A stretch of 64,000 nucleotides of DNA, taken from NCBI GenBank assembly GCA_013398295.1, contig VZSF01000634.1, positions 934,366 to 998,365 of the forward strand, read 5' to 3'. A program made the translations under genes and the position numbers. Numbering within the stretch: position 1 is the first letter of the stretch; every line of letters begins with the position of its first letter. A model generated the notes under the pieces. The model was not told the origin of the DNA. It did no database searches and saw only the letters and a program-made list of their open reading frames with translations. Shown piece by piece: positions 47,068 to 59,705 of the stretch. The stretch is from Chionis minor. Taxonomy: Eukaryota; Chordata; Aves; Charadriiformes; Chionididae.

Positions 47068-50000
47068 CATCAGGTGGCCAAGTCCGTGGTGGTACAGGCT
47101 GCTCTTCTTTCACTGTGTTCTTCTGTCTCTGTAGCAGGTTCCAAGCAGAGGTGCCAGGAGAAGTCTTTGCACATGGCTAACAGGGATAAGACCTTAACTG
47201 TCCATTCCAAAGAAGCGTTAGTGGAAAAAGGTGGTTGAACTGGAGTGAAGCCAATGAGCCAGTGCACGAAGCCCTGCCCATCCATGAGGAAGTTGGCAGT
47301 GGGAAGGCGAGGTGGGGGGGGAGAGGAGGGAGGACTCTTGTTGAGCAGCGGGAGAAGAGCTTGGAAGGACTAATCACAGCCTGCTGGGCTCAGCCACCGC
47401 TACGAGCCTTCCTCATCTTAAAAGCGACGGAATTTGTCTCCAGGAGTTCAGTTTCCTTCTATCCCACCCGGGCTCTGTTCTAGCTAGAGAGGAACAGTGC
47501 CAACGAGAGAGAGAATACTGGCACTAGCACAACAATTTTTCTTCCTACATGACCACTGAAGTGCAGAGTTAACCACTGATGAACAGCATCTCCAGAGTTT
47601 CAAGCTCACTGTGTCACTTATTCGCATATTCTCTAGGTGCAGACATTTTCTTTGCTGTGTGTGATGTGCCACTTGTCACCCCCTCTTCCGGGGGAGTTGC
47701 TAGGAAAAATAGAGGACTTTTTAATTGTATTCCCATATGACGGGTTGGGCTCAGCCAAGACCGGAGCCTAATGAGGCTGTCCACTTCTCAGATAAACAGA
47801 TAATGAATGTTATCTGAGGGGAGAAGCATGGAGCGAACACAGCACGCTCAGCAGCAGATCTACATGTAGACCTCCGGTTCCTCCTCTGGGATTTTCCGCT
47901 GTATCATGCAGCATCTTGGGATGACACAGAGATGTGAATTCTTCTGCTTCGTGATGTCACTTCAGTGTTTTTCCAGGGGAGGCTTCACGCCTGCACAAGC
48001 ATTCTCTTGGAATCACTCAGGCTCATCAGTCGGACACAGGGCTTTTTTGTTTTACTTTAGGGTTGTTTTTACGCTATCCAGATGTCCATGATATATTTTG
48101 ACGATCAAGCTGGAAAGATCACTTATGAGCAACTTCAGCTGGTGTCCCTGCACGTTGGGTGTCAGCCAGAGAGATTTCAATCTGTTTTTTAATACCCTCA
48201 TAAGCCAAGAGTTTAAGTCATGTCTGCTTTGCCATTGTCTCTTAACTGTGGCCATCAGCAGATAGGATACATGTTTAGGGTGAGATTTTCTACATTGCTT
48301 AATCATTGTTGATTTAAAATAGAATAGACTTTCCTGAATCATATATTCTTTTTTTTTTTTTTTTTTTGCAAATTTCATTGTGTCCCACTTTTCCTGCACC
48401 AAGATAATAGAAACATGGTCTAAACATTCTAGCCAGAGAGACGCTTCGTTGATTCTTAGGTCCACATCTGTTTGCAGAAGAGGGACAAGAGGATCTCATC
48501 TACCGCTCAAACTGATTATCTGGGAATCCTTTGAAGGTGGTTGTCTTCAGCAGCCTCCATCCAGGTATACATCTCCTGCTGGCATGGAAAGGATATGTTT
48601 AATAGTAAGAATTCAACAGGGAGAACAACGTGGGGCTATAAAAATGGAAATCGGCTCCTGTTCGATATTAACCTGTCAAAAATTCTCTCCACAACCAACA
48701 ATCATGTTGACACTAAGCTAATTACAGAAAGACTTCTAAATAGAAAAAATTGTACCTGCCTGCGTTTCCAGCTCGACATGTCTGGCCAGCCCAGAAGTCT
48801 TAAAGTACTATTGCTCATTTGCCTCCCTGCACACATACCAGAGGCCATATTTGGAGATAAAATCTGTGCAAGTGCCTGTTACTCTCATAGATCCTGTGGC
48901 CGTGCACACAAACAGCCGGTTTGGCATGCAGGCACTCAGCTCTTGCGCAAAAATGCATGTTGTAGCCAGCACTGCCTGCAAACTCAACCTCAAGGAGCAA
49001 TTACAGTCGTAGAACCGCAGTCACACAAACTCTCTTCCTTACATAACACTAAATAACAAGCCTCATGGAAAGTGACTCTCCTGGATCTCTTTATGGGATT
49101 TAGATGAGAAAAAAAGCCCCTTTAGGGCAAACTAATTCAAGCCTCTCTTCTCCAGATGATGAGGGACTGTACGCTGCCTGTTAGGCTTAATTCTACAGTG
49201 CACTGTTGGATACCCCGAGGAACTCAGCACAGGACAATTATGCCGATACTGAAGCTTTTTATCTCTGAAACTCTGCCAGTTACTCCTCTCTTTCCCTGCT
49301 CCTCTTTTGTTTGCCTGCCCTTCACTTACTATTGGCACGTCCTCCCCACCTCCAGTCCAGCCCAAAGGCACTGCAGTATCTCCCACGCCTTGTTGCGGTT
49401 TGCTCCCACCGGATTTCCTATCTGGCACATGGATAGAGAAGAGGGATACCTGTAAGGGGATGGCAACCCACCGGATCTCTTTCCCTGGGTACCGGCTGCC
49501 CCACGAGGCCAGTCAGGAGTGGGGAACGGGCTCTTCTGGTAGGGGAAAGAGGAAAGCGGCAAATGTTCAGCATTACAGTATCTCCTTCCTCAACAGCCTG
49601 GAAAACTCAGACAGTCCCATAGCAAAGATGTAACGTCCCTTCTGATGGATCTCCCAGTGTAGGATTTCATGGCCTGGGTTTTCAGCTTCTCCAGGAGCCA
49701 GTGTTTGCAAAGATCCTGGACTTGCAAGGGGCTCCCAGCGTTCGCTAAAGACGGGAAGGGTGGGGTTGCTTTGTGCGTGTTTACTTTTAAAAACTAACAC
49801 AGCTTTAAGAAAGGATCTGGCAACATTTACAGCCAGAGAACTATTTCATAAAAAGCTTGTGCCTACAGTATACTAAGTACAGCCAGCGAGCCATAAGGAC
49901 CTCATTCCCCCTTGGCACAGGGACATACAACACCAAACAGTCATTTACAGCCACACACAACTTGACCTCAGATACATAAGTAAGTTGCTTAAATACCGGC

Positions 50001-53000
50001 AGCAACAGAAGAAAAGGATCAGTTCTCTTGTCTGCTCTGTGGCTAGGACCAGATTCATCACTGGTGTAATCCCACTGATTTCGCTGCAGTCACACTCGGA
50101 ATCGCTTTGGGATTTTGAAGGCTACATTAACGCGGCAGGATGCTGCACTCACAGGCTTTCCCAAGCATTAGCATTCTGATGTGGTACAAATTCATCCCAT
50201 AACACGGTGCTGAGAATTTTAAAATAATAAAGCAGCAAAGAACCCTGCTGTCATCATTGCTAGCTAATTATAGCAGCAGGGACAGACTTCTCTTGCAGAA
50301 TTCCATATGCCGTATTCATCCGGCACAATAAATAAACCATATTAAAGAGAGAAGGCTGAGAAGACATTTCTGATTTTGAAATCCTCTAACCCTAAAGTTA
50401 GAAATAGATTAAATAATCAAATGGCAACTTGCCTCCTTTTTTTTTTTTTAATACAGCTTTTCCTCATGCCTTTAGACGTGCTGCTGCGGAAGTGGGTGGG
50501 CAGAGGGCAGGGGAAGAACTCACTGTTTGGCAATTCATTAAGAGTTTCCCTATCAGACTTCTCCACCCCAGCCAGCCATCCCAGGACTCCACCAGTCTTC
50601 CACCTGGCACTACCTGGAGACTTAGCAAAGGCCAGAAGACCAGATGGAACAGGTTGATCCAATCTTCCTTATGTTTCAGGGGTGCTCAGTGTTGGAGGAA
50701 GCCTGCCGTAGATACTTCAAGCAGCTGTTGGCTGGAAAAAGCAAGATGGCAAAGGATCGTCAGCGAAGTGACTCAGTAGACTGTGCAAACACACATAAGG
50801 TGTCTCAGAGGGAAAACTCCACCAAGCTCAGAAGTTACCCGATTTACACCGCCGTAGGGCACACAAAGCTGGACCCACGCTTCGCCTGCGAGTGATCAGT
50901 TCCTTTATTTGCCATTGTGTTTATTGGGTACAGGTGGTGTCCCCAGACAGACACAGGCCTTTTAACGTGTACATCTGTTATACAATTGTCATAGTAGCTT
51001 TGCCACAACTCCTGGCTTATTTGAAATCTCCTGTTGTTTAGATGAGCTCCTGAAAGGCCAATGGCTCAAGACATCAGGAAACAGTTCAGTTAGAATCTGG
51101 AGGATTCAAACCCTAAGGCTTGCATTAACTTGGAGTCTTTTTTTTTTTTCCCCAGTAAGAAATGTGGATTAAAAAATCCGGATAGTTGTTTTTCAGTGCT
51201 AAAAATTATTGGAAAGGAATAAAGACTAATTCCCCCTGGGTTTGGATTCTATTAGGCTGCAGTTGTATTTGTTTCAGAGGAGAGACCTAGATGTGGAACT
51301 TCCTCAGAGTTAATTCCCAAAGCTGGGTGTTGGATGTAGGTCACTTTCTGCCTGGTTCTGAGACTCAGCTGAGCTAGAAATACTGTTCAGTTTCCTCTAA
51401 AAAGTGTAAGCCAGACATATCCTTTCTGTTGTATCCAGGTCATTGCCCCTGAAGGCAACGCCACAAGGTGTAATCGTAACATCCGTGCACGTTTGCACCG
51501 TGCGTGCCAGGGAAAGCTGCCATTTCCAGGCTTTGCTTTTAAGGAGAGAATTCTCCCAATCAGTCTTTCCACACGTAAATTCCTGTATTACGCATACAAA
51601 ATAGGCACTACAGGACACAGTTATTGGGGCAAGTGTCCATCTATATATGACCTGAAGACATATTTTGGACAACCCATTTTCCCCCCACCAGCCAGTATTT
51701 TTTTGTCCGTTCAGTCACCTTCAAAGAACATCACTGGATTTGTGCTGCTGGTGTTGCCGTCACGTAGGCACCTATTTCTGGGGCCCAAGGTCTACATGTG
51801 CCATGTCAGTAAGCTGCAAAATGTTGAAAGGAGAGTTCCTTTTAAAAAAGGGCTGGTTAATAGGGCTAAATCCCTATAGTTTGGCTGACCCTGGCGTGGC
51901 CTTCCATGGCTGATAGAGAAGGTGCCTGGAGAGAAGCCTACAGAAACAGGCTGTGAATATTTCTGTGTAACAGCGGCATCCAGTGGGCAAAGAAAGATTC
52001 CCAGTAAAATACATGGAACACCAGGGTAGGGCTATGTAGGAGGAGAGGTTTCTCTCCCATATCCAGAGCTATGCTTCCCTGCTCCGAGGAAGTGAATTGT
52101 GAAAACACAATTTTCCAATTTTAGGGGTTTGTTGCAAAGAAAGATATTAGCTGGGGAAAAAAAAAAAAAAGCCTGACATTACTTAGACCTTGGGCATGAA
52201 GTTTTAGACCTTGGGCATGAAGTTCACATGTTTAAAACAAGCACTGGCAAAAGTAAAACCTGTTATTTTGATATTTATTGAGCGAGTGCAAAAGAAGCTA
52301 CTCTAAGTGTGAATGGATCTTTTCAGACAGTTGATGCTGGCTGTACTCACCTGTCTCTAAGGTATTTCTGTGTTTATACTAACACTTAAATCTGGTAAAA
52401 AGCAAGCTGTGGGAGGGAGCATCAGTACAGGCTTAGATCCACTTACCACATTCCCAAATACTTACCCGTACTCATTCTCCACCTCCTGGCCAAAGGGTAC
52501 AACACCCGGCAGTGCTGGTGAGAATCATGGCAGATTCAATTCGCTCATTTTCACGTTCCCATTTTCCCAGTCACGCCAAGGCCTACGTTTCAGTGGTCTG
52601 GCCAACATCCCTTTTACGCAACACAGAGGACAAGGGACACCGAGCCCTCCTATTTGACTTTTATGAAATGGCAATGACAAGCTTGTTTTTGGACGGGTCC
52701 GTTGTACCCTGTAGGCATAAAATTTACGGTAACTGCTACTATGCTGTGACACTCTTTGTCTCAGAATTTTGCTCTCTTCAGTCTTCATAAGCCCTAGGCA
52801 ACTCTGCTGCCTGGTGTCTTTGTTTCCTCCTTTTCAGTTTTAGGGCTCTGGATAGTATTCCTGGTGGGCTGGTGGGAAAAGGAATGGGATGTGTGATTTT
52901 TATTTTTCTTTTTTTGTGACCTTGCTGCCGTATTCCTGTTCTGAGCGCAGGGTCTCAGGCTGGCAAGTTCTGTGCTGTGGTCTTACCCCAGTGCAGTCCT

Positions 53001-53187
53001 TCCGGGTCTGGCATAAACATCTGACTCAACTTTACTGCTGCAAACGCTGTCCCTTCACTAGCCATGCTTTCATCCCTTGTCCTGCGATGCCAGTCTACAT
53101 TAGCAAAGATGAAATGTAAAACAAAATTACAAATAGCTTCCACAGAGCCATGCCTGGCGTGCCACCGAGCCGAACGGGACAGGCAAG
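47068..53187. other. Gene-poor stretch, nothing recognised
   Basis: No supported exon. It holds a T run at about 48350-48367, an A run at 52157-52170 and a short tandem duplication at 52183-52224. Open frames up to about 170 codons (48541-49056) show no family resemblance. Confidence 0.5.
52183..52224. repeat. 21-base tandem duplication
   Basis: Two exact copies of ttagaccttgggcatgaagt plus t lie head to tail. Confidence 0.9.
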
Positions 53188-53605
53188 CTTCAAGCTTGTC
53201 GTACGAGGAGCGGCTGAGGGAGCTGGGATTGTTTAGCCTGGAGAAGAGAAGGTTGAGGGGAGACCTTATCACTCTCTACAACTACCTGAAAGGAGGGTGT
53301 AGCAAGGTGGGGGTCAATCTCTTCTCTCAAGTAACAAGTGATACAACAAGAGGAAACGGCCTCAAGTTGTGCCAGGGGAGGTTTAGGTTGGATATTAGGA
53401 AAAACTTCTTTACCCAAAGGGTTATCAAGCATTGGAACAGGCTGCCCAGGGAGGTGGTGGAATCGCTGTCCCTGGAGGTATTTAAAAGACAGGCAGACGT
53501 GGTGCTGAGGGACATGCTGAGGGGTAGTTTTGGCATAGGTTTATGGTTGGACTCGATGATCTCAAAGGTCTCTTCCAACCCAAGTGATCCTGTGGTTCTG
53601 TAACA
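53188..53605 (+). mobile_element. CR1 LINE 3' fragment with an open reverse-transcriptase C-terminus
   Basis: Starts near gtcgtacgaggagcggctga, runs through cagcctggagaaga-like sequence, cggcctcaagttgtgccagg, cattggaacaggctgcccag and ggttggactcgatgatctca, and ends gatcctgtggttctgt. An open frame covers it (53064-53603), encoding the typical CR1 C-terminus with [20 protein letters not shown] near the end. It looks like a fairly young copy. 5'-truncated, so not autonomous. Confidence 0.93.
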
Positions 53606-54044
53606 GCGTGAGTACAAGGTGTCTCTGACCTCAGCAGGGATGAAGCCAGTAGAGTGTGTCCTACCACAGGCACCACAGATCCGCAAGAGATCCACGTCAT
53701 CGCTGTCACCAGCAGAGAGACGACACAAACTCGTAAGAGAAAGTCATTATAAAGGTAGTAATACCGTACGCTCTTAGATTACTGCATTCCGAGTTTGAGT
53801 GCCACTGGTGTAGTAAAATTGACATTAACTGGAAAAGTGAAATGCAAAGTGTAATTGAGGCAACTAAGGAAACCTGCTGCCAGAGTTCTCTATACAGCCC
53901 CAACCCTATTTAATTATTTACCTAATATTAAAATAGAGAAATAGTAACTGGACGTGATTTATCTGCAATTCAATTAAGGAACTAACCACTAGACAATGCA
54001 GCTTTGTTGAGAAGTAGGATATTCCTGCCAAGAGAGTGACAAAC

Positions 54045-54676
54045 TGTAGGCCTGGTCAGCAAAGGAGGAAACCTCCTGGAACCGCCAAGGTTAGAGGAGA
54101 AGTCGGTAAAAGGTAATTTTGGCAGGGGGAGCTCACAACCACCAACTGACTGACCACCTCCCCAAACGATACCACCTACTCAAAAGGGAACAATGGAAGA
54201 AGAAGACAGAGTCTGTGTGCTAATTTACATAGGAAGTGAAGAAATCTTGACCAATCATTAAAGAGAGTAACAATGAATATGTGCTAATGGTTTGAATATG
54301 TAATAATCACGTATAAAAGCGGAGATTTTTGAAACTGAGGGGTGCTCACATTTTGGGACGAGCACCCCGTTTCTGTGCATTAATGGAACAAACTTGAAAC
54401 TACCCGTGCGCTGCGTGTTATTGCCTTGTACACCGGGTAGAGAACCCAGGTTTGGGACACCACCACCAGTGAAGCCGTGCCGGCAGTATCTGAGCTGTGA
54501 TCTAGCCAAAAAGACACCCCGGCGGAAGGCTGGCCGGTAGGGACTTCCAGAGCCCCCCTGGCTCCCTGCCGAACAGAGACACAGCACCTTGCGAGGAGTC
54601 ACGCCGAATCCCCAAACCTCCCTTACGGTGGACTGAGTTATCCTGAAACCACCTGCTATAGTTTGAGAAACCAACA
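54045..54676 (+). mobile_element. Probable solo LTR of an endogenous retrovirus, plus strand
   Basis: Begins TGTAGGC and ends ACCAACA, imperfect inverted ends with the TG...CA form. A TATA box (gtataaaagc) lies at 54311-54320 and a perfect 9-base stem (ggggtgctc / gagcacccc) at 54339-54368 just after it, as in an R region. The exact 3' end is uncertain; a shorter end near 54460 is possible. I saw no matching target duplication and no gag, pol or env remnant. Confidence 0.5.
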
Positions 54677-54682
54677 ATTTCT

Positions 54683-55315
54683 TGTCGTTTAGACAATTAT
54701 TCTCTCACCCGATGACCCCTCCCCACCCAGGAAGGGGAACCGGAAGAAAACAAGGAAACCTGAGGGTTGAAAGATAAACAGATTTAATAGGATAAGACTA
54801 GGTAATTAACAGTACTAACACTAAAGGTCCAATAATTATCCCAGTACCAATACAAACTACACAAGGATTATACTCAGGCCGTTCTATCCGTAGGAAGCTG
54901 TGCGCTCCCAGCGGGGGACAACAGATGTGGGACACTGGGAGCGTGGCTTCGGGAGGAAGGGAAGGGCTGAGTGCTCCGGCACTGGGGCAAGGAGTTCTCT
55001 GGATCGCTGCCATCGGGGAGAGAGAACTTCGCAGCAAACTTTCTAATTTATATATTGCCTGTGCCATTCCTGGTACGGAATAACCCTGTTGGCAGCCTGG
55101 GGCAAGTTCCCAGCTCTCACTCCTCCTCATCCACGCACCTGGCCAGCTCGGAAACACCGAGACCTTGAAACGCGCCCACCATGGCTGGCGGCAAAGCAAG
55201 TATTTCCACAGAGCCTGACACTGGGGCCTTCTAAAAGCACAGTTTTCCCCAAGCATTAGAAAATAAATTAGTCCTGCGTCGCTCAAACCTGGACACCACC
55301 CCAAAAAATTTAACG
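54683..55315 (-). mobile_element. ERVL-like LTR, minus strand
   Basis: Read on the minus strand it has a TATA box (caatatataaatta, about 55048-55060), then the signal tattaaa followed by ctgtttatctttcaaccctc near 54765-54790, and ends aaacgaca at 54683. That order and the last block match the widespread avian ERVL LTR (attaaactgtctttatctca family ending ccacgaca). The upstream limit is unclear because the N gap starts at 55342. Confidence 0.65.
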
Positions 55316-55341
55316 CTTTGGAAGGGGAAGAAAAAAAAAAA

Positions 55342-55477
55342 NNNNNNNNNNNNNNNNNNNNNNNNNNNNNNNNNNNNNNNNNNNNNNNNNNNNNNNNNNN
55401 NNNNNNNNNNNNNNNNNNNNNNNNNNNNNNNNNNNNNNNNNNNNNNNNNNNNNNNNNNNNNNNNNNNNNNNNNNNNN
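55342..55477. other. Assembly gap (136 N)
   Basis: Run of N between an A-rich end on the left and a C/G-rich CpG-island start on the right. Open frames running through it are meaningless there. Confidence 0.99.
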
Positions 55478-55840
55478 CCCGGGGGCGGGGAAGGGGGGGG
55501 AAACGCCGCCGAGCGGCCGGTTGCCGGCGGGGCCCCGGAGGTTGCCGCCGCCCGGGTGTTGAGGCCGCGATGGCGGGGCCCGGTGCGGGAGTCGGGCTGT
55601 CAGGGTGGGGATCTGGGGTGGGGAAGGAGCCGGTGGCCGCCGCCATGGTGCCCACCGGAGCCGCCACTGGTGGTTTCCCGTTCTGCCCCTAGGCCGCTGG
55701 AGGAGGTCTGCTGCCGAGCCCCCGCGCCCAGCATGAGGGAGGGAAGGAGGCAAAGGCAGCCCTTGGCGAAGGACGGTGGCTTTCGGAAGGGTTGCCTGAA
55801 TTTTGTTCTCTCTCGGCTCCCTCAGGTACGTGCCTGGTTT
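55478..55840. promoter_or_regulatory. CpG island, possible promoter/first exon of an unidentified gene
   Basis: Very GC- and CpG-rich sequence directly right of the gap. A CCATGG palindrome at 55643-55648 places a strong-context ATG on both strands: plus gccgccgccATGG and minus gtgggcaccATGG. On the plus strand a further ATG at 55732 opens MREGRRQRQPLAKDGGFRKG and reaches a good donor, CTCAG|gtacgt, at about 55824-55830. On the minus strand the frame from 55646 is Pro/Ala/Arg-rich and runs into the gap. I recognise neither product. Confidence 0.5.
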
Positions 55841-58800
55841 TTTTCCTCCCCGTTTTTCTTCCTTGGGCTGAGCTGGGACTCGGTCTGCTTTAAGTGGCTG
55901 GTTTTCTTTCTGCCAGGGGTTGGGTCCGTAGCGGGGCACGTCCGCTTTCTCCCGCTCCGTTTTTATTTCTTTTGTTCTGGATGGCGAGCGCTGGCTGCTC
56001 TGGAATATGTAAACACATGTCCTGCCTTCCTGTTCCGAAACAGGTACTGCAGGTAAGGCCTCACCTGCCAAGGCGAGAGCGGAGCGCCGGGACGTTGGCA
56101 GTGATTCCTGCTGGGCACTGTGTATCACCGGAGCACGTGCCGTGTGCCGAATAACGTGTAACTTGCAACTGAGGCACGCGGGGCTTGTGCTCTCCTGTGT
56201 TTCTGTGGTATTTGCCATCTTCCTGAACGGAGAAAGAGTCATGAAAGCAAGGGCCAAACTTAAACCTAGAGAAGATGGTACGGCTGCATTGGAAGCCGTA
56301 CGTGTGTTTATTCTGATTTCCCTGCAGACGCTCAACTCCTGAACTTGCTCTCTGAATGTAACAAATTCTGATTTCTAGCTCACTCGGAAACAAGTGAGCT
56401 CTGGCTCACCTTCATGGAGGTCACTTGGTCTTGGCTTTACTACTCGACCTCTCTCTTTTTGGCCAAGAGCCTCATTACATCCTGTGTACTTCTCTGTTGC
56501 TATAAGAGGAGTTTATTTGGCTCAAATGGGATACCGCTCTTATTTCTCCTCTGTTTAACAGATTCTTGGTTTCCTAAAACTACTGCCTATGAAGAGCGAT
56601 GCAATTGTTATCCTTCTAGGTCCTTCCTCCATACCCAATTACCTGTTGAATTTTTTGTCTGTGGTTTCAGGATATAGATGAGTGAATTGCCAAGGGATGC
56701 AGTTACTGTAAATAACCCACGTTACCCACGCTGTTATGATTGGAATGATGTTGTGTGTTATGCTGATAATGGAAATCAGAAAGAGAAAGCTTCTATAGCC
56801 TTGGCAGAGCTAGAGAAGTTCTTGCTCTCTTCTGAGCTTTGCTTTGTGCTCTGAGTTATAGGTGTCTGGGTTTGCTTCTGGAGCAGCTAACTTCCACTGG
56901 GCAGATGATGGTCCCCTTCAAGGAATTCTTCCTCAAGGCAGCCAGCTAACAGGGCAGTAGATTGGGTGTCAGGGGACGCACACAGTGATCCCACCTCTGT
57001 CGCTGACGCGGCTTCAGTACCCTATGCCTGTTTTCCATACTAACCTTGGCTATTTCTGTGGTGGAAGGACATGAGTTCATTTAGGGCTGGCAACACATTA
57101 AGGACCAGTTACCTTGTAGTCGTTTAACAGCATCTCTGCCAGTTCTGTTTTCTTGAATAATTATTTTTAGGCTTCAAAAAGGTAAATAAGTTTTTCACCC
57201 CTTTCTCTTTGCTCAGCACACCTCTCCGAGTCACTGACGTAAGAGGAATCTTCGTAACTGTATGATAATTGGGTTGGCTTAATTCTCTGCTTATTACGAT
57301 ATTGCTGTATCCCTTCGTATGTTTCGACGTTTGTTTTGAGTGCATGTTTGAAGCTCCGTGACTGAAAATCCTGTGTCAAATTAGTGTATAAATAATCTGT
57401 TATTTTCCTGCTTTGGTGTGTAATAGCTGCTAATCCACTGCTGGGATTGTTTTGAAGAATTGAGAGTCCATGCATAGCCTCTTTCCGCTAAAACTTTGAC
57501 AAAAGTCTTGCAAGCTGCAAAAATTATGGCAGTACTACAAGCATGGTGGTTGCAATCGTCTCCTTCCGTTTTTACTCGGAAGGGGGCGTGTTCACGGCTT
57601 TCTAAGCTACCTTGGTCAACAAGTGTGTGGCTACGTGACCACCACGGGCTATTTGGAGCTGTGGCGATCATCTCTGAAACAAGCTCACCTCTCGCCTTGC
57701 ATTTATGTAGCTTTACTCTCGGTTGCTTGCAGAGACCAGTTTTGGTTGCCAATGGTTTTGCTGAAGTTGAAAGCTTTCTCCAACTTGATAATGAAGCTCT
57801 CCTGGGCCATGTTGCCCCTGCCTGCCTGTTCCCATCAAATCTGTTTGCCTGATGCAGAACTGCTCCTGGGCTCGGCCAGCATTCAGGGTCATGCTGAATG
57901 TGACCATGCCGCTCGCCACAGCATGATCACGCCCTTTCATTTTGAGTTGCTGTTTTCCAGGGATCCAGGAATAGAACGCAAAGTCCTGTGAGCAGACTAT
58001 TTGAGTCCTAGTTGGTTTTGAAGGATTCTGATTCATGGCTTATCAAGGGGATTTATGGAGGGGCCAGGGCGTTGTAATTGTGCTCAGAGGGAGACCAATG
58101 CACCTTTCAGTGCTCTCTCACTAGAAGCTCTGATTGGAGAGAGATCACTGGATACTCTTCTCTCCTTAATCGAGGAGTGAGAAAGTGGAGTCTCTTGTTT
58201 CTTGGGAGACCTACAGAATATAAATATTTCTGCTCCCTCTGTAATGACAGCTGTAGCGGTGTTTGAAATTTCCGAGAATACGGAACAAGCCTTCTGGCAC
58301 TTAGACTGGCTGTATGTGGAAAATGGCATCAGTGGAGTTATGTGTGTGCTAGCAGGACAGTAAATGGCTTGATCTTAGATCTCGATCCACATGCCTTGAG
58401 GTGACCCCAAGGAATGCAAGGATGCTCACTGGATCGTGGGTTCACGCTTTCTTTTTCTTTTTTTCCCCACCTGTGACTAGTATGGGCCAGGCTGCGGAAA
58501 GCAGAGCTTGGAGCTAGGACACGTGAGCTTTGTTCCTGGCTCTGCCACCAATTCAGTACGTAACTATGGCTCTATTTCCCATCTGTAAAGTGTTCTTGCA
58601 TTTTTTAAAGTACTCAGCTATCCAGACCTGAAAGATAACATCTGTACTTCTAAAATGAACAAACTTGTAAGTGATTTGGTGTACACGGTGACCCTCAAAC
58701 CTTCATTAAGTACCAGGGAGGAAAGCAACAGCTAACTAACTACTCAACTCATTCTGCTCCTACGCAGCTGATGTCTCTCTAGCCAAAGGCGCGTCAGCAT

Positions 58801-59554
58801 AGATTAGACTTAAACCTTTTGATCTGCTTTCAGAGCACAGAAAGGGCAAGTTGCAGGCTGAAAACTGACAGGAGTGCAATGTTGACCGTTCTGAAAGCCT
58901 GAAGGGGAATCTGAAAGTTGGTAGGATGAGCTATCAAGGCTCATCAGAGATTCAGCAGGTTTTATGCTGCAGCTTGCTCTATGCCAGAGTCTGAAGTAGC
59001 TACTTTTCATTGTGAAAAGTCAGAGGAAGTTGTGTTCCTAACTCGAATGATTTGTAATCCTGTTCTATCACCACTACTCAGGATACCAGAGTCGTATTTA
59101 GACTATGAACAGCCATATCACAGAACCACAGTACTGCGTTTCTTCCAATCTGCTCTTCAGCCACGTCTACCAGCAGGACTTCAGTGTTAATTCCTTTTTA
59201 TTTTTTTTATTTTTTTTTAAACTCCTGCAGTAATGTTAGTCATCTGATTTTGAATGACTTGTGGGGAAACTTACTGCCTTTCTGGTCAGACAAGGCAATT
59301 GTGTAAATAGATTGGAACTTTTAAGTGATTTAACCCAGATTTTCATGGGAAATAGGAGTTGATAGCTGGTGTGAGAGATGCAGACCTGGGCTTTACATAG
59401 AGTTCAACACCATCAACTCTAGGCCAGATGGTTTTGCCTCTGAGAAATACATTAGAACAATGTCCAAATAAGAACACAGTTGAAATCTGCTGCCAAGACA
59501 GATTTCTCACTGTTGGAATACGTTTCCGTGCAGTCCTCCATTTCTAGGTGACTG
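55841..59554. other. No supported exon; possible intron of a gene starting at the CpG island
   Basis: AT-richer unique sequence. The open frames near 57381-58036 have no recognisable domain. If the CpG island at 55478-55840 starts a plus-strand gene, this would be its first intron; that is inference only. Confidence 0.4.
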
Positions 59555-59705
59555 AAAATAGGTCTGGAAGGGATTTTGATGAGGCCACCTGGTCCATCCT
59601 CATTCTGCAAGTCATGATAAACTACACCAAAACCATTCCCGATAGATATGTTGAGCTTGTTCTTTAAGTAATGGAGAGTTCTAGCTTCCCTGGATGGGTT
59701 GTATT
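59555..59705 (-). mobile_element. Old, decayed CR1-type LINE relic
   Basis: ggtctggaagggattttgat, ccacctggtccatcctc, cattcccgatagatatg and ttaagtaatggagagttcta followed by gcttccctgg follow the order of an ancient CR1 3' end read in reverse (…ggaagggacct, gtccatcc, …aatggagattccac). Divergence is much higher than in the other copies. Confidence 0.6.

Noticed and set aside
48541..49056. 171-codon plus-strand open frame
   Set aside because: No family resemblance, ordinary AT-rich intergenic composition, no promoter or splice context.
54798..56335. Long minus-strand open frames of 289 and 341 codons
   Set aside because: Both cross the 136-N gap, so their length is artificial, and the left part is LTR sequence.
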